In this document: positions 10,075 to 18,661 of the stretch, in pieces
Numbering within the stretch: the stretch's first letter is position 1
Layout of the letters: each line of letters opens with the position of its first letter
Assembly (NCBI RefSeq): GCF_012911935.1
Contig: NZ_JAAXLA010000018.1
Coordinates: 1-64,000 of the forward strand
DNA length: 64,000 bases
Direction: 5' to 3'
Source: Pseudonocardia acidicola
GTDB lineage: Bacteria; Actinomycetota; Actinomycetes; Mycobacteriales; Pseudonocardiaceae
Translations under genes and position numbers: made by a program
Notes under the pieces: model-generated
The model's input: only the letters and a program-made list of their open reading frames with translations
The model's database searches: none
Told to the model about the DNA's origin: nothing

Positions 10075-10092
10075 TTGTGAAGGCACGCACAA
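10075..10092. promoter_or_regulatory. Candidate Rex operator
   Basis: The 18-bp sequence TTGTGAAGGCACGCACAA has perfect outer half-sites TTGTG and CACAA with 8 bases between. This is the spacing of the known Rex site TTGTGAANNNNTTCACAA, with the inner bases of the right half imperfect. It lies upstream of rex-hemACD on the side expected for the promoter. Confidence 0.65.
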
Positions 10093-10197
10093 AGTTGCGA
10101 TCTTGGTCTGCGACGTGCTCCACACAACTGCGTTCGACGGCGACCGGTGGGCGCCCGGAAGCAGCCGTTCATCGTCCTGACGTCCGGCCCCGAACAG

Positions 10198-10240
10198 CCG
10201 GACTCCCGGCGACCGCGACGGGCGGTCGCCGGGAGTCCGG
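10198..10240 (-). terminator. Strong hairpin terminator after the fasciclin gene
   Basis: Two 19-base arms that pair perfectly (CCGGACTCCCGGCGACCGC and its complement) flank a 5-base loop. The hairpin begins 18 bases past the fasciclin gene stop and isolates that gene from the downstream rex promoter. There is no T-run. Confidence 0.8.
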
Positions 10241-10258
10241 CGGGGGCGATGCCTGCGA

Positions 10259-10927
10259 TCAGCCGGCCGGCATCAGCACCGAGTCGATGACGAACACCGT
10301 GGCGTTCTTGGTCGGGATGTTGCCGCACACGACGTTGGCGCTCTGGCCGTTGCCGCCGGTCAGCGTGATGTTGTCGCCGCTCCCGGAGACCTTGACGGTG
10401 CCACCGGCGAGCTGCGTGGTCGTACCGGCGGCGAGCAGGCCGTCCTTGTCGTAGCGGGTGCCGGAGACGTGGTACGAGAGCAGGTTCTTCAGCGCCGTCT
10501 CGTTGTCGAGCACGCTCTGCAGCGTGGCGGCCGGGATCTTCTCGAAGGCCGAGTTCGCCGGGGCGTAGACGGTCAGCGCCGGAGCGGCGTTCAGGGTGTC
10601 GGCCAGGCCGGGGACCTTGCCGACCGCGGCGACCAGCGTGGTCAGCAGCGGGTTGGTGGACGCGGCGCTCGCCACCGGCTGCGGGCCCATGTTGTTCAGC
10701 GAGCCCGGGGCGTCGCCGGTCGGCAGCTGCGAGCACGCGGAACCGAAGACGTCGGCGTTGGTGGTCGCACCGTTGCCGGCCATGGCCTGCGAGGTGGGAG
10801 CGGCGGCAGCGGCGGCCGAGGTCGGGGCCGTACCGGTGGAGGCGGTTTCGCTGTTGCTGCAGGCCCCCAGTGCGACGGTCAGGGCGGCCATCGCGCCGAT
10901 TGCCGCCAGTCGCTGGATCTTTCGCAC
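10259..10927 (-). CDS. Fasciclin (FAS1) domain lipoprotein
   Basis: This 222-residue exported protein starts at GTG 10927, which has the excellent Shine-Dalgarno AGGAGGAAC. The signal peptide ends in a lipobox, LGAC, near residue 23, so it should be lipid-anchored outside the membrane. A Ser/Ala-rich linker leads into one FAS1 domain (about 85-222) with the conserved stretch TVYAPANSAFEKIP and the closing VIDSVLMP. FAS1 proteins such as MPT70 and MPT83 mediate cell-surface adhesion. In many actinobacteria a FAS1 gene stands beside a membrane molybdo-oxidoreductase, as here. The usual SigK/RskA pair is not adjacent. Confidence 0.9.
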   Translation of the reverse strand: MRKIQRLAAIGAMAALTVALGACSNSETASTGTAPTSAAAAAAPTSQAMAGNGATTNADVFGSACSQLPTGDAPGSLNNMGPQPVASAASTNPLLTTLVAAVGKVPGLADTLNAAPALTVYAPANSAFEKIPAATLQSVLDNETALKNLLSYHVSGTRYDKDGLLAAGTTTQLAGGTVKVSGSGDNITLTGGNGQSANVVCGNIPTKNATVFVIDSVLMPAG

Positions 10928-11118
10928 GGTGGTTCCTCCTCGAGCTCGGTCCGGTCGGTCCGGACCTGTCACCTGGATCTTCGGCATCGCGCCAAAGTTG
11001 GTTCTCCAGTGGACGTAACAGTTAGGTCACGGTGCCGGTGATGACCATCTACAAAGGACTGATATCCCGGCTGACATGGGGTTCTCCACCGATCTGCGCC
11101 GAGTGCGCGGCAAGCAGA

Positions 11119-12714
11119 TCAGCTGACGTTGAAGATGGTGGCGGGCCAACCAGTGGCCCCGTCCGGGATCGGGTCGGCGCGCATCTCGGTCTGGGTCCGG
11201 CCGTTGCGGTCGGTCGCCCGGGTCTGGACGGTGTGGCTGCCGGGGGCCAGATCGAACTCCGTGCGCCACATCCGCCAGGTGTCGCCCGACACCTCCGTCG
11301 CGAGGTCTGCGACCCGCCACGGGCCCCCGTCCATCCGGACCTCGACCTTGGAGATTCCGGTCGGCTGGGACCAGGCGATCCCCGCGATGGCGACCTTCCC
11401 GGCGGGGACGGTGCTGAAGCCGCGCGGGCTGTCGATCCGTGACTGGGTCTTGATCGGGGCCTGCTGCGCCCAGCCACGCTGCAGCCAGTACGGCTGTCGC
11501 GCGTCGAACGTCGTCAGTTCCATGTCGGCGATCCACTTGGTGGCCGAGACGAAGCCGTACAGGCCGGGCACCACCATGCGCACCGGGAACCCGTGCTCGG
11601 GCGGCAGCGCCTCGCCGTTCATCCCGACCGCGAGCAGCGCGTGGCGCCCCGGCTCCATGATCACGTCGGTCGGCGTGCCGGCGGTCCAGCCGTCGATGCT
11701 CGTCGTGAACACCTGCTGCGCGCCGGGCCGCACGCCCGCCTCCAGCAGGATGTCGCGCAGCGACACGCCGATGAAGTTCGCCGTCGAGATCAGCGGCCCA
11801 CCGACCTCGTTCGACACGCACATCATCGTGATCGTCTTCTCGACGAGCGGTCGGCGCAGGAGGTCGTCGAACGTGAGCGTCATCTCGTTGTCGACCATGC
11901 CGTGGATCCGCAGCCGCCAGTCCGCCGCCGACCGGGTGGGGATCCGCAGCGCCACGTCGATCCGGTAGAAGTCGGGGTTCGGGGTGACGAACCTGGTCGT
12001 GCCGAGCTCGGCGGCGTAGTCGGCGCCCGCCGGGATCGCCGGGGCCCGCTGCACCCCGGTCAGCGCGGCGAGCCGCGCCGTGACCTGCGCCCGGGAGTCC
12101 TCGATGCCACGGCCCAGGAACAGCCCGCCGGCCCCGGCCGCGAGCGCCCCGACACCGACCGCGGCCGACGAGCCGATCAGCACGCCGCGCCGGGAGACGG
12201 CCGGACCGCCGGACGGCCCGGCCGCAGCAGCCGCGTACGTGCGCAGCGCCAGTCCGTGCAGGAACCGGAACACCAGCACCCCGGCGAGCAGCGACGCCAG
12301 CGGCGCGACCAGGTCCAGCGGCGCGAAGACCGGGACGAAGAGCACGGCCAGGAACCCGAGCACGCCGAGCACCACGACCACGGCGACGCCCGGCCCCGGG
12401 TTGCGCCGCGACGCGATTCCGGCCGCCGCCGCCACCAGGGCGATGACCACGGCCATCCCGCCGAGCAGGACCGGCTTGTCGGCCGTGCCGAACGTGGTCT
12501 TGGCGAATTCGGTGAGCCATTGCGGGGAGAACCGGATGACCGTGTCCCCCACCGCCAGGTACGGCGACGACGACGGCGAGACGAGGCCGGCCACCACGTG
12601 CCCGGCGCCCAGCGCGGCGCCGACGGCGAGCACCCCGATCAGGGCGGCGAGCCCCCGCGGGATGACGGGCCGGGGAGGTCGGGTGGGCTGCGGTGGCGCG
12701 GCGGTGGTGCTCAC
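11119..12714 (-). CDS. Membrane-anchored molybdopterin-dependent oxidoreductase
   Basis: This 531-residue protein is a sulfite-oxidase-type enzyme. The first 180 residues carry about five hydrophobic helices plus a possible twin-arginine-like RRGVLIG before the last one. The Mo-cofactor domain follows (about 215-400), with the likely molybdenum-ligand cysteine in TMMCVSNEVGG. A C-terminal dimerisation domain (about 410-531) has the typical KVEVRMDGGPW. The catalytic part should face outside. The substrate is unknown; it may repair oxidised sulfur groups or oxidise sulfite. Molybdate uptake and cofactor genes occur at 54-60 kb. The gene lies 131 bases upstream of the same-strand fasciclin ORF. 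Confidence 0.9.
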   Translation of the reverse strand: MSTTAAPPQPTRPPRPVIPRGLAALIGVLAVGAALGAGHVVAGLVSPSSSPYLAVGDTVIRFSPQWLTEFAKTTFGTADKPVLLGGMAVVIALVAAAAGIASRRNPGPGVAVVVVLGVLGFLAVLFVPVFAPLDLVAPLASLLAGVLVFRFLHGLALRTYAAAAAGPSGGPAVSRRGVLIGSSAAVGVGALAAGAGGLFLGRGIEDSRAQVTARLAALTGVQRAPAIPAGADYAAELGTTRFVTPNPDFYRIDVALRIPTRSAADWRLRIHGMVDNEMTLTFDDLLRRPLVEKTITMMCVSNEVGGPLISTANFIGVSLRDILLEAGVRPGAQQVFTTSIDGWTAGTPTDVIMEPGRHALLAVGMNGEALPPEHGFPVRMVVPGLYGFVSATKWIADMELTTFDARQPYWLQRGWAQQAPIKTQSRIDSPRGFSTVPAGKVAIAGIAWSQPTGISKVEVRMDGGPWRVADLATEVSGDTWRMWRTEFDLAPGSHTVQTRATDRNGRTQTEMRADPIPDGATGWPATIFNVS

Positions 12715-12765
12715 ACCGGGAGTTTCGCGGTGCGGGCGCGGCCGGTTCGATCGGACCGGATCGAC

Positions 12766-13011
12766 TCAGCCCGCGAGGGCGGTCCGCAACCGCTTCTCCT
12801 CCACCTTCCAGAACCCGTGCTCCCGGCCGTCGACCATGATCACAGGCACCCGGTCGCCGTACTCCGCGCGCAGCTCCACCTCGGAGTCGACGTCCACGGC
12901 CGTCCAGCTCTCACCGAGATCGGCGCAGATGCGCGCCACGTCCTCCTCGGCCTTGGCGCACGCCGTGCAGCCGACCCGAGTCAGCACGGTCACCCTCGGT
13001 TCACCGGACAT
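12766..13011 (-). CDS. Glutaredoxin family protein
   Basis: This 81-residue thioredoxin-fold protein begins MSGEPRVTVLTRVGCTACAKAEEDVARI. CTAC at residues 15-18 is the redox-active CxxC pair, and RVPVIMVDGRE near residue 55 contains the cis-proline. A glutaredoxin-like gene stands near hemA in Mycobacterium as well. The partner thiol is probably mycothiol, because mshA is present in this window; that is an inference. It lies between the AMP-ligase and the molybdo-oxidoreductase, same strand, with 40- and 51-base gaps. Confidence 0.9.
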   Translation of the reverse strand: MSGEPRVTVLTRVGCTACAKAEEDVARICADLGESWTAVDVDSEVELRAEYGDRVPVIMVDGREHGFWKVEEKRLRTALAG

Positions 13012-13051
13012 CAGGCGTCCTCCTCGTTCTCGGTCGGTCGGCTCGCACCAC

Positions 13052-14665
13052 TCACAGCAGACGCCGCGCGACCTTCCCCGTCGGGGTGCGGGGCAGCGCG
13101 TCGACGAAGGTGATCACGGCAGGCACCTTGAACCGGGCCAGCCGGGCCGCGCAGTGCCGGCGGATGTCGTCCTCGCTCAGCTCGGCTCCGCCGGCCGGGA
13201 CGACGACGGCCCTCACCGCCTCGCCGGTCCGGTCGTCCGGGATCCCGACGACCGCCGCCTCGGTGATCTCGTCCAGCTCGCCGAGCACCCGCTCGACCTC
13301 GCGCGGGTAGACGTTGAAGCCGTTCACGATGATCAGGTCGGAGGCCCGGTCGACGAGATGCAGGTCGCCGTCGGCGTCGAGGTACCCGACGTCCGCGGTG
13401 CGGAACCAGCCGTCGGCGTCCGGGCCGCCCGTCCCGTCCGGCCAGTACCCGGAGAAGAGGTTGGGCCCGCGCGCGGCGACCAGCCCGGTGTCGTGCGCCG
13501 GGTCGGAGACGCCGTCGGACTCCTCGTCGGCCGCACGCTCGTCCAGCGGCCGGCCCTCCGTGTCGACCAGCCGCACCTCGATCCCGGGCAGTGCCCGCCC
13601 GACCGAGCCGGGCTTGGCCACACCACCGACCAGCGTGCTGGTCAGCACCGGGCCGGTCTCGGTGAGGCCGTATCCCTCATGGATGTCCAGGCCGGTGGCC
13701 GCCCGGAAGTCGGCCAGCCAGCCCGGCGGCAGCGGGGCGCCACCGGAGGTACAGAGCCGGACGCCGGCGAACGCCTCGCGCAGCCGCTCGGCCGGCAGGT
13801 CGAGCAGCAGCCGGTACATCGACGGCACCCCGGCCACCCCGCTCACCCGGTGCTTGACGATGACGTCGACCGACTGCTCCGGGTCGAACCGCTCGGTCAG
13901 CACCACCGTCGCGCCGACCCAGCAGACCTGCAGCAGGCCGGCGGCCAGCCCGAAGATGTGGAACAGCGGCAGCGACAGCAGGACCCGGTCGACCGGGGTG
14001 ACCGGCGCCGGGCGCAGCGCCGCCGCCTGGGCCCGGTTGGCCAGCACCGCGCGATGCGACAGCTGCACGCCGCGCGGCACCCCGGTGGTGCCGGAGGTGT
14101 AGACGAGCAGCGCGACGGCTTCCCCGCCCCGGGCGGACTCGGCTGTACCTCCGTCGACGACACGCTCAAACGTGGTGCCGCTCACCGCCGAATCGGGACC
14201 GTTGCCCGCAGCCCGCGCATCCGCCGGATCGGGCGGCGCGAGCACCGCCGCGCCGACCGCCGCGGCCGGGCCCGCCACCGCGGACACGTCCGGGGCGACG
14301 ACAATCACACTGGGTGAGCAATCACCGAACACGATCTCGAGCTCCCGCGAGACCGCCCGGGGCCCGATCGGCACCACCGTCGCGTCGGCCCGCAGCGCAC
14401 CGAGCAGCGCGACGCAGAACGCCGCGCCGTTGTCGAGCATCACGACGACCCGGTCGCCCGGGCCGACGCCGGCGGCCCGCAGCCGGGCTGCCTCACCGGA
14501 CACAGCCGCATCCAGCTCCGCCCAGGTCAGCGTGAGGTCGCGAGTGGCGTCGACCACTGCCTGATGATCCGGGACCCGGCCCGCCGCGCGGGACACCAGG
14601 TCCGCCAGATGCACGGGCGGAGGCGTCGCCGGGCCGCCGCCGGGCCGGTCGGATGCGCTGTCCAC
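13052..14665 (-). CDS. AMP-binding acyl-CoA synthetase
   Basis: This 537-residue ANL-family ligase activates a carboxylic acid with ATP and transfers it to CoA. The phosphate loop is LLVYTSGTTGVPRG. Later motifs are GYGLTETGP, the adenylate-binding GWFRTADVGYLD, and the catalytic lysine in PRTPTGKVARR at the C-terminus. The substrate acid is not evident. The start is GTG 14665 (VDSASDRPGG) because GAGGAG lies 8 bases upstream. It is divergent from the BldN-like sigma gene. Confidence 0.9.
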   Translation of the reverse strand: MDSASDRPGGGPATPPPVHLADLVSRAAGRVPDHQAVVDATRDLTLTWAELDAAVSGEAARLRAAGVGPGDRVVVMLDNGAAFCVALLGALRADATVVPIGPRAVSRELEIVFGDCSPSVIVVAPDVSAVAGPAAAVGAAVLAPPDPADARAAGNGPDSAVSGTTFERVVDGGTAESARGGEAVALLVYTSGTTGVPRGVQLSHRAVLANRAQAAALRPAPVTPVDRVLLSLPLFHIFGLAAGLLQVCWVGATVVLTERFDPEQSVDVIVKHRVSGVAGVPSMYRLLLDLPAERLREAFAGVRLCTSGGAPLPPGWLADFRAATGLDIHEGYGLTETGPVLTSTLVGGVAKPGSVGRALPGIEVRLVDTEGRPLDERAADEESDGVSDPAHDTGLVAARGPNLFSGYWPDGTGGPDADGWFRTADVGYLDADGDLHLVDRASDLIIVNGFNVYPREVERVLGELDEITEAAVVGIPDDRTGEAVRAVVVPAGGAELSEDDIRRHCAARLARFKVPAVITFVDALPRTPTGKVARRLL

Positions 14666-15096
14666 GGCGTGTCTCCTCGGGGTCGGAGGGATCGACCAGT
14701 GACCGTCGGCGAGTCTGGCACGAGCCGGATGCCGGCGGTCCCCGACATTCGGCGCAGGCCCCCGGATGCGTGGGCATGAACACACTGAGAGACGATGACG
14801 CTGACCGCGCGTAGCCAGCCGCTCACCGGAAGCGGCTGACGGCGAGCGGCGGTGCGCGGTTTGGGGCCCTCCGCCCGGTCGTATGCTCCGCCGCTACAAA
14901 CGACCTAACGCCCGAACTCGAGGTTCGACGCGAGACTCACCCAAGGGAGTGGCATGCAGCCTGTTGCCTGCGCACCGCCGGCCTTCCCGCCGTGTGCTCG
15001 ACGCGGGGCCCGTCGGGAGTCATGACCCGCCCGATGCGACCGCAGCGGCTGCTCCGCACCGACACCGTCCGCCCCCGCGCGGCGGGAGAGGTTCCG
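14666..15096. other. Divergent intergenic region before the BldN-like sigma gene
   Basis: This 431-base region has no convincing gene. On the + strand TTGGGG (14861) and TATGCT (14882) form a weak promoter-like pair with a 15-base spacer, which would leave a leader of about 200 bases. A stretch at 14780-14792 (ACACTGAG core) matches the centre of the BldD box ACNCWGNG but lacks the outer T bases. Streptomyces bldN is a BldD target, so the site is worth a look. Confidence 0.3.
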
Positions 15097-15909
15097 ATGC
15101 CCCCGACGACGGCCCGACGCGCCGAGCAGTTCGATCCCGCTCAGCGCCCCGACGCCACCCCGCCGGCCCACGGCTCGGCGATGCCCTTACCCCGACAGCG
15201 CCCCCGCATCGTCGGCGACGACGTCCCGCCGGCACCCCCTGCGTCCGCTCCCCCCGTCGCGCCGCAGCGGCCGTCCGTGCCGCTGCGGTCGACACCCCAG
15301 GCCGCCGCCGGACCGGGAGCCGCCGGGGACGCCGAGCCCGACGGCGCGGAGGAGGCCGCCGAATCCAGCGGCTCCTGGGCCCTGGTCAAGGCCTGCCAGG
15401 CCGGCGACATGCGGGCCTTCAGCGAGCTGTTCGACCGGTATCACGAGGTCGTGTTCCGGTACGTGCTGTTCCGGATGGGCGACCGCACGCTGGCCGAGGA
15501 CATCACCCAGGAGACGTTCGTCCGGGCGCTGCGCCGGATCGGCTCGGTCAGTTACCAGGGCCGGGACATCGGTGCATGGTTCGTCACGATCGCCCGCAAC
15601 CTGATCTTCGACCACGTGAAGTCCAGCCGGTACCGGCTGGAGTCGACCACGGCCGAGATCGTCGAGCTCTCCCCGAGCACCGGTGGTCCCGAACAGCAGG
15701 TGCTCGACAACGCGACCAACGACGAGTTGCTGCGCTGCATCGCCAAACTGAACCCTGACCAGCAGGAATGCATCCAGCTACGGTTCCTGCAGGGCCTCTC
15801 GGTGGCGGAGACCGCGCAGCTCATGGACCGCAACGAAGGAGCTGTCAAGGCCCTTCAACACCGAGCGGTCCGACGGCTCGCCCAACTGCTCCCCGACGGG
15901 CTGCGATGA
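15097..15909 (+). CDS. BldN-like ECF RNA polymerase sigma factor with N-terminal extension
   Basis: This 270-residue ECF sigma factor has region 2 at about 93-165 (FSELFDRYHEVVFRYVLFR, AEDITQETFVRALR) and region 4 at about 208-265 (LNPDQQECIQLRFLQGLSV). About 92 Pro/Ala-rich residues come first. Streptomyces BldN has a similar extension of 86 residues that is removed by proteolysis. The location beside rex-hemACD and followed by a DUF5667 membrane protein is also the bldN-rsbN layout. I chose ATG 15097 because GGGAGAGG is 5 bases upstream; ATG 15022 and 14992 are possible but poorly spaced. It may control surface or developmental genes, which is inferred. Confidence 0.85.
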   Translation: MPPTTARRAEQFDPAQRPDATPPAHGSAMPLPRQRPRIVGDDVPPAPPASAPPVAPQRPSVPLRSTPQAAAGPGAAGDAEPDGAEEAAESSGSWALVKACQAGDMRAFSELFDRYHEVVFRYVLFRMGDRTLAEDITQETFVRALRRIGSVSYQGRDIGAWFVTIARNLIFDHVKSSRYRLESTTAEIVELSPSTGGPEQQVLDNATNDELLRCIAKLNPDQQECIQLRFLQGLSVAETAQLMDRNEGAVKALQHRAVRRLAQLLPDGLR

Positions 15910-16066
15910 ACGAGCGCTATATCGGCTGCGGTCACCCCCGCGTTACGGGTGCGGCGAATGAACAACTCGATGCGGTGAACGGTCTGTGCCCCGTAACCGG
16001 CGCGACCCTGCCTCGTTGTGCAGGTGAACGTCGGGAAAGCGCAGAGATGCAGTGAGGACGGCCAAG

Positions 16067-17497
16067 ATGCCCGCGGGACAGGGCGAGGACGAAGAGCGGT
16101 TCGCCGCGGCGACGGAGTTCGGGTCACCCCCTGGTGCCGACGCACGTGAGGAACTGGCGCACGAGTTGGCACTGGCGGCCGCGCTGGATCGCAGCCGGGC
16201 GTCGCTGTCACCGGACCCGGAGACCTCGGCTCGGATGCGGGCGCGGCTGTTCGCCGCGCTCGCCGAGGAGCAGGGTGGCGGCGAGCAGGACGGCCCACCG
16301 CCACCTCCGGCTCCGTCGGCCGGCGAGCAGACCGCCCCGCTCGCCGCCGTCCCCACGCCGCACCCGACGGCCCGGCCGGCCGCCGAGATCCCCGGTGCCT
16401 CCGACCCGACCGCCGAGCTGAGCGTGGTCGAGGCCGCCGAGCCGACCGCGGCGGAGACCACCGTCGCTCTCGGCCACGGCGTCCCGCACGGTGGCCGGGC
16501 CCGGCACAAGATGCCGAGCCGAGCCGTCGACCGGCCCCGTGGCAGTCGCGGCTCCCGCCGTCCCGGCGCCGCGAGCGCGCGCCGGCGCGTCGGCATCATC
16601 GGCGTGGCCGCGCTGGCCGTGATGGTCGCGCTCGCCGGGGCCGGTACGTTCTTCAGCCGCGACGCGCTGCCCGGTGACACGCTGTACGGGGTCAAGCGGG
16701 TCGCCGAGTCGGCCGGGCTGGCCATGACGTTCGGCGACGAGGCCAAGGCCCGCCGGCAACTCGATCTCGCCTCGACCCGACTGAGCGAGGTCGAGCAGCT
16801 GGTGTCCCGTCAGCGCACCTCCGCCCCCGACCCGCAGCTGCTCGAGGCGACGATCAGCGCATTCGACTCCGCCGCGAGCGAGGGGTCGCGGATGCTGCTC
16901 GGCGGCCAGCAGGTGCCGGGCGCCGACGGCCTGGGTGATCTGCGCACCTGGGCCGCCCAGCAGGCCGCCCGCCTCGCCGCCCTGCGTTCCGCGCTGCCCA
17001 CCCCGGCGCTGCCTGACGCGGACCAGTCCATGGCGCTGCTCGAGCGGATGGCCGGCCGCGCCGAGGCGCTCCGGATGCGGATGTCGTGCAACGAGGTCAC
17101 CTCCGGCGTCGTCGACGACCTCGGCCCTGTCCCGGCCGAGGGAGCCTGCACGCCGAAGGTCGGGCCCAACACCCCGGCGCGGGAGGCCGGCAACAACCAG
17201 TCGTCGCGGGTCGGCTCGTCCACCTCGCAGTCCAACGGCAACTCGCCGGCGCCGTCCGCCCCGGGCAGCCCGAGCGCGTCCAGCGTCCCCGGCGGCGAGG
17301 GCGGCCTGCTGCCCGGCGTCGGCCCGGAGAACAACCCGCTGGGCAACCCGGCGCTCCCGGGCGGCGCCGCACCGAGCACAAGCGCATCGATCCCGGCGCC
17401 GGGTGCGCCGGCCTCGGTGCCGGCCCCGCTGCCGCTGCTGCCGCCGATCCAGCTGCCGCCGCTGCTGCCCGGCATGCCGGGCATCACCATCGGCTGA
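16067..17497 (+). CDS. RsbN-like membrane anti-sigma candidate, DUF5667 domain
   Basis: This 476-residue protein has a cytoplasmic N-terminus with a helical acidic stretch (about 1-70, EELAHELALAAALDRSR). One membrane helix follows (about 173-195), then a DUF5667 domain outside (about 195-310, starting LPGDTLYGVKRVAE), and a Pro/Ser/Gly-rich tail to the end. This order matches RsbN, the anti-sigma factor of BldN, and the gene follows the sigma gene by 157 bases. The short N-terminal helical part would be the sigma-binding portion. ATG 16067 is preferred to GTG 16052 because GAGGA is well spaced before it. The anti-sigma role is inferred from position and layout. Confidence 0.8.
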   Translation: MPAGQGEDEERFAAATEFGSPPGADAREELAHELALAAALDRSRASLSPDPETSARMRARLFAALAEEQGGGEQDGPPPPPAPSAGEQTAPLAAVPTPHPTARPAAEIPGASDPTAELSVVEAAEPTAAETTVALGHGVPHGGRARHKMPSRAVDRPRGSRGSRRPGAASARRRVGIIGVAALAVMVALAGAGTFFSRDALPGDTLYGVKRVAESAGLAMTFGDEAKARRQLDLASTRLSEVEQLVSRQRTSAPDPQLLEATISAFDSAASEGSRMLLGGQQVPGADGLGDLRTWAAQQAARLAALRSALPTPALPDADQSMALLERMAGRAEALRMRMSCNEVTSGVVDDLGPVPAEGACTPKVGPNTPAREAGNNQSSRVGSSTSQSNGNSPAPSAPGSPSASSVPGGEGGLLPGVGPENNPLGNPALPGGAAPSTSASIPAPGAPASVPAPLPLLPPIQLPPLLPGMPGITIG

Positions 17498-17523
17498 TCA
17501 CACAACGGTCGGCCCGATCCGTT

Positions 17524-17559
17524 CCGAGGCCGCCGCGGCCACCACCGCGGCGGCCTCGG
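17524..17559 (+). terminator. Hairpin terminator after the RsbN-like gene
   Basis: Arms CCGAGGCCGCCGCGG and CCGCGGCGGCCTCGG pair perfectly over 15 bases around a CCACCA loop, 26 bases past the stop. There is no T-run. Confidence 0.75.
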
Positions 17560-17686
17560 TGCGCCCGGCAGCCCGGCCGCCGCACGGTCGCCCGACGCCC
17601 ACCGAGGGTGATTCACCGCTCATCGCCGGCGGGCGGCGACAGTACCCTGAGCGGTGTTCGTCAGTCGGTCTACCGGAGGCCCGCAG

Positions 17687-18637
17687 GTGGTAGGACAACA
17701 TGACCCGAACCCCGCAGCGGGCGACGGGCGCTTCGAAGTGGCCGGCATCGCCGAGTCCTCGGCGGTCCTCGACCGGGTGACCGCGCTCGACCCCGCCCGC
17801 CGGGCCGGGGAGGCGGCCGCCGCGGCCGCCGTCGCCGCCGGTGAGACCTCCGCTCCGGATGACGCCCCGCCGACCGACCTCACCGCGGCCGCGTTCTTCG
17901 ACGTCGACAACACGATGATGGTCGGCGCGTCGATCTTCCATTTCGCCCGTGGCCTCGCCGCACGGAAGTTCTTCACCACCTCGGACCTGGCCGGGTTCGC
18001 CTGGCAGCAGTTCAAGTTCCGGATCGGCGGCGAGAACAAGGGCGGCATCGCCGGGCACCGCGACACCGCGTTGTCCTTCGTGGCAGGCCGCCCGGTGGCC
18101 GAGGTCATCGCGCTCGGCGAGGAGATCTACGACGAGCTGATGGCCGACCGGATCTGGGCCGGCACCCGCGCGCTGGCGCAGATGCACCTCGACGCCGGGC
18201 AACGGGTCTGGCTGGTCACCGCGACGCCGGTGGAGCTCGCCCTCATCATCGCGCGCCGGCTCGGCCTGACCGGAGCGTTGGGCACCGTCGCCGAGAGCGT
18301 CGACGGGCACTACACCGGGCGGCTGGTCGGCGAGATCCTGCACGGGCCCGCCAAGGCGCACGCCGTGCGCGCGCTGGCCGCCACGGAGGGCCTGGACCTG
18401 CGGCGCTGCACGGCGTACTCGGACTCGGTGAACGACGTGCCGATGCTGTCCGCGGTCGGCACCGCGGTGGCCGTCAACCCGGACTCCGAACTGCGCGACG
18501 TGGCCAAGGAGCGGAACTGGCAGATCCGCGACTTCCGGACCGGTCGCAAGGCAGCCCGGATCGGCGTCCCGTCGGTCCTGGGCGCCGGGGCGCTCGCGGG
18601 CGCGGTCGCCGTGGGCATGGCGTACCGGCGGCGCTGA
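17687..18637 (+). CDS. HAD-IB family hydrolase (SerB-like)
   Basis: This 316-residue haloacid-dehalogenase phosphatase carries motif I as [11 protein letters not shown] (about 70-80), motif II in [11 protein letters not shown] and the metal-binding motif IV as [11 protein letters not shown]. The length and the extra residues before motif I match the HAD-IB proteins encoded near PlsC acyltransferases in actinobacteria. They are often labelled phosphoserine phosphatase, although many act on lipid or other phosphates. A hydrophobic C-terminus ([17 protein letters not shown]) may bind the membrane. GTG 17687 has GGAGG 7 bases upstream. The convergent neighbour at 18662 is a PlsC protein, so a phospholipid role is plausible. 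Confidence 0.88.
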   Translation: MVGQHDPNPAAGDGRFEVAGIAESSAVLDRVTALDPARRAGEAAAAAAVAAGETSAPDDAPPTDLTAAAFFDVDNTMMVGASIFHFARGLAARKFFTTSDLAGFAWQQFKFRIGGENKGGIAGHRDTALSFVAGRPVAEVIALGEEIYDELMADRIWAGTRALAQMHLDAGQRVWLVTATPVELALIIARRLGLTGALGTVAESVDGHYTGRLVGEILHGPAKAHAVRALAATEGLDLRRCTAYSDSVNDVPMLSAVGTAVAVNPDSELRDVAKERNWQIRDFRTGRKAARIGVPSVLGAGALAGAVAVGMAYRRR

Positions 18638-18661
18638 GCGGCGCGGGCGCGGCCCGGCGGC

